The notes under the pieces are model-generated. The model worked only from the letters and a program-made list of their open reading frames with translations, made no database searches and was not told where the DNA came from. Made by a program: the position numbers and the translations under genes. Below are positions 62,953-64,000 of a DNA stretch of 64,000 nucleotides, one piece after another. The stretch is from Rhynchopus sp. YZ270_cl-10 (Eukaryota > Euglenozoa > Diplonemea > Diplonemida > Diplonemidae): the NCBI GenBank assembly GCA_964035575.1, contig OZ037919.1, forward strand, positions 1,054,001 through 1,118,000, read 5' to 3'. The number at the start of each line of letters is the position of its first letter. Position 1 is the first letter of the stretch.

Positions 62953-64000
62953 ATGAGTTTCATTGCGGCCCTGACCGCTTCTGTGTCGCTTGCCTGCGTC
63001 ACCGACACAGACTGCTGGGGCAACGGCGCCTGCACCACACCCGGCAGCCCCTGCACCTGCGACGCTGGCTGGGTGGGCACGAACTGCACTGTCCTGGACC
63101 TCCAACCTGCGCCTGTTGTGAGTGCGTATGGGATGTCACCTAATGTCACTTCGTGGGGTGGGCTGCCTACTAAGGTGAACGGAACGTGGCACTTGCACGT
63201 TGCCGAGATGGTGAACGGCTGCGGGCTTTCCACGTGGACAACCAACAGCAGGATCGTGCATGCTGTGAGCGACTCGCTGTTCGGGGTCTACCAGCGCAAG
63301 GACGTCGCCCTCAATGCCTTCGCGCACAACCCGCAGCTCGCCGTCGACCACTCCGGCGCGAACCCAAAATACCTTCTCTTCCACATCGGGTCCGGCAACC
63401 TGCCATACGACAAACAGAAGCACTGCGGCACCGTCACCCCACCCGCACCACCCGCTAACACAACATCAAACGTCCTCCACGTCGCCGACTCCCCATACGG
63501 ACCGTGGACCGCCGTGAACGACCTGCCCGGCATCAACAACCCATCCCCTTTCGTCTTCCCCAACGGCTCCATCATGTTGACCGGAACCGACTGGAAGATT
63601 TGGAGAGCACCTTCTTGGAAAGGCCCGTGGACGTCGACCGCGATTAACTTTACCGGAGACGGCGGGAAGGGGACGTGGGAGGATCCGTACCTCTGGTACG
63701 ATGCAGGGAGGAAGGTGTACAAGCTACTGTCTCATGTGTGGCCGAGCTACGCGCCGGACCAGCCGCGGTGCGATCACGACTATTCTCTGCGGGAAGGGGG
63801 CTACGCAGTCTCGCACGACGGTGTGAACTTTGTGAAGCTCACGACGCAGCCCTTCACAAACGTTGTCACCCACGTAGACGGCACGGTGACGCACCTGAGC
63901 ACCAGAGAGCGGCCGAAGCTTGTCTTCGCTGACGACGGGTACACGCCCATCGCCCTCGCGAATGGCGTCAGCAGCAACCCCGAACCCTGGGGCTGCAAAG
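62953..64000 (+). CDS. Secreted EGF plus GH43-like beta-propeller protein (3' partial)
   Basis: Runs off the right edge; 349 codons visible, no intron seen. The ATG at 62953 follows a CACCACAG acceptor (62904-62911). Residues 1-14 form a short signal peptide. Residues 15-45 are one EGF-like domain with six cysteines (15, 21, 27, 34, 36, 45; CxCDAGWVGTNC). From about residue 50 the sequence resembles five-bladed propeller proteins related to glycoside hydrolase family 43/32: PYGPWTAV, NNPSPFVFPNGSIMLTG, GTWEDPYLWYD, GGYAVSHDGVNFVKL and RERPKLVFADDGYTPIALAN, with several NxT/NxS sites. The acidic residue of WEDP fits one catalytic position, but the full triad cannot be judged from this part. 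Likely an extracellular carbohydrate-binding or carbohydrate-degrading protein. Confidence 0.82.
   Translation, partial: MSFIAALTASVSLACVTDTDCWGNGACTTPGSPCTCDAGWVGTNCTVLDLQPAPVVSAYGMSPNVTSWGGLPTKVNGTWHLHVAEMVNGCGLSTWTTNSRIVHAVSDSLFGVYQRKDVALNAFAHNPQLAVDHSGANPKYLLFHIGSGNLPYDKQKHCGTVTPPAPPANTTSNVLHVADSPYGPWTAVNDLPGINNPSPFVFPNGSIMLTGTDWKIWRAPSWKGPWTSTAINFTGDGGKGTWEDPYLWYDAGRKVYKLLSHVWPSYAPDQPRCDHDYSLREGGYAVSHDGVNFVKLTTQPFTNVVTHVDGTVTHLSTRERPKLVFADDGYTPIALANGVSSNPEPWGCK

Noticed and set aside
1-64000. Spliced-leader RNA, snRNA, rRNA or CRISPR-like arrays
   Set aside because: No match to the remembered diplonemid or kinetoplastid leader end, no Sm-site gene and no spacer-repeat array; the regular arrays are simple short-unit tandem repeats.

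Overview
The window looks like nuclear DNA of a protist, most likely a euglenozoan of the diplonemid type. The best phylogenetic marker is an adenine phosphoribosyltransferase (19542-20371) that reads very much like the kinetoplastid enzymes, yet the genes carry ordinary GT-AG introns, which kinetoplastids almost lack. All ten recognisable coding loci, plus one broken gene copy, lie on the + strand. Most starts sit shortly after a pyrimidine-rich tract ending in AG, as expected for a polycistronic unit whose mRNAs receive a spliced leader. No spliced-leader gene is present. Coding DNA is GC-balanced; the spacers are AT-rich and full of A and T homopolymers. The taxon call is inference from remembered families, not from a search.

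Layout. 1-10315: 3' part of a giant RTX-repeat protein (at least 3,421 residues) with a CUB-like insert and a charged helical tail. 10316-15470: repeat-rich spacer. 15471-16196: small secreted Ser/Thr- and Cys-rich protein. 16323-16979 and 17115-19475: two terminal-inverted-repeat (TIR) elements. 19542-20371: APRT. 21104-21886: MMACHC-like vitamin B12 chaperone. 22235-26755: a segmental duplication, one half of which carries a hAT-like insertion, surrounding a 502-residue four-module protein and a broken copy of its 5' end. 26826-28439: unknown protein. 29933-31555: secreted subtilisin. 31556-38380: spacer with more TIR and hairpin repeats. 38381-39184: multi-pass membrane protein. 39395-41533: one TIR element nested in another. 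42037-45649: TBCK-type pseudokinase/Rab-GAP. 46737-49737: second secreted subtilisin, with CUB-like and leucine-rich-repeat domains. 49738-62952: 13 kb of AT-rich spacer with a cluster of short-unit tandem arrays. 62953-64000: start of a secreted EGF plus GH43-like beta-propeller protein.

Functionally, five of the ten loci encode or probably encode secreted or surface proteins. Three of these share one CUB-like module, which fits an osmotrophic or predatory marine flagellate that digests outside the cell. The most unusual content is the repeat landscape. Six TIR elements have clean target-site duplications of 7, 8 or 9 bp, and none encodes a recognisable transposase. Two of them, and probably a third TIR-bounded segment, contain large arrays of 5-9 bp units. 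The spacers also hold several families of short structured repeats, some with a tRNA-like B box and some whose stems appear to covary. I saw no reverse transcriptase, capsid, integrase or other retroviral or Polinton remains.
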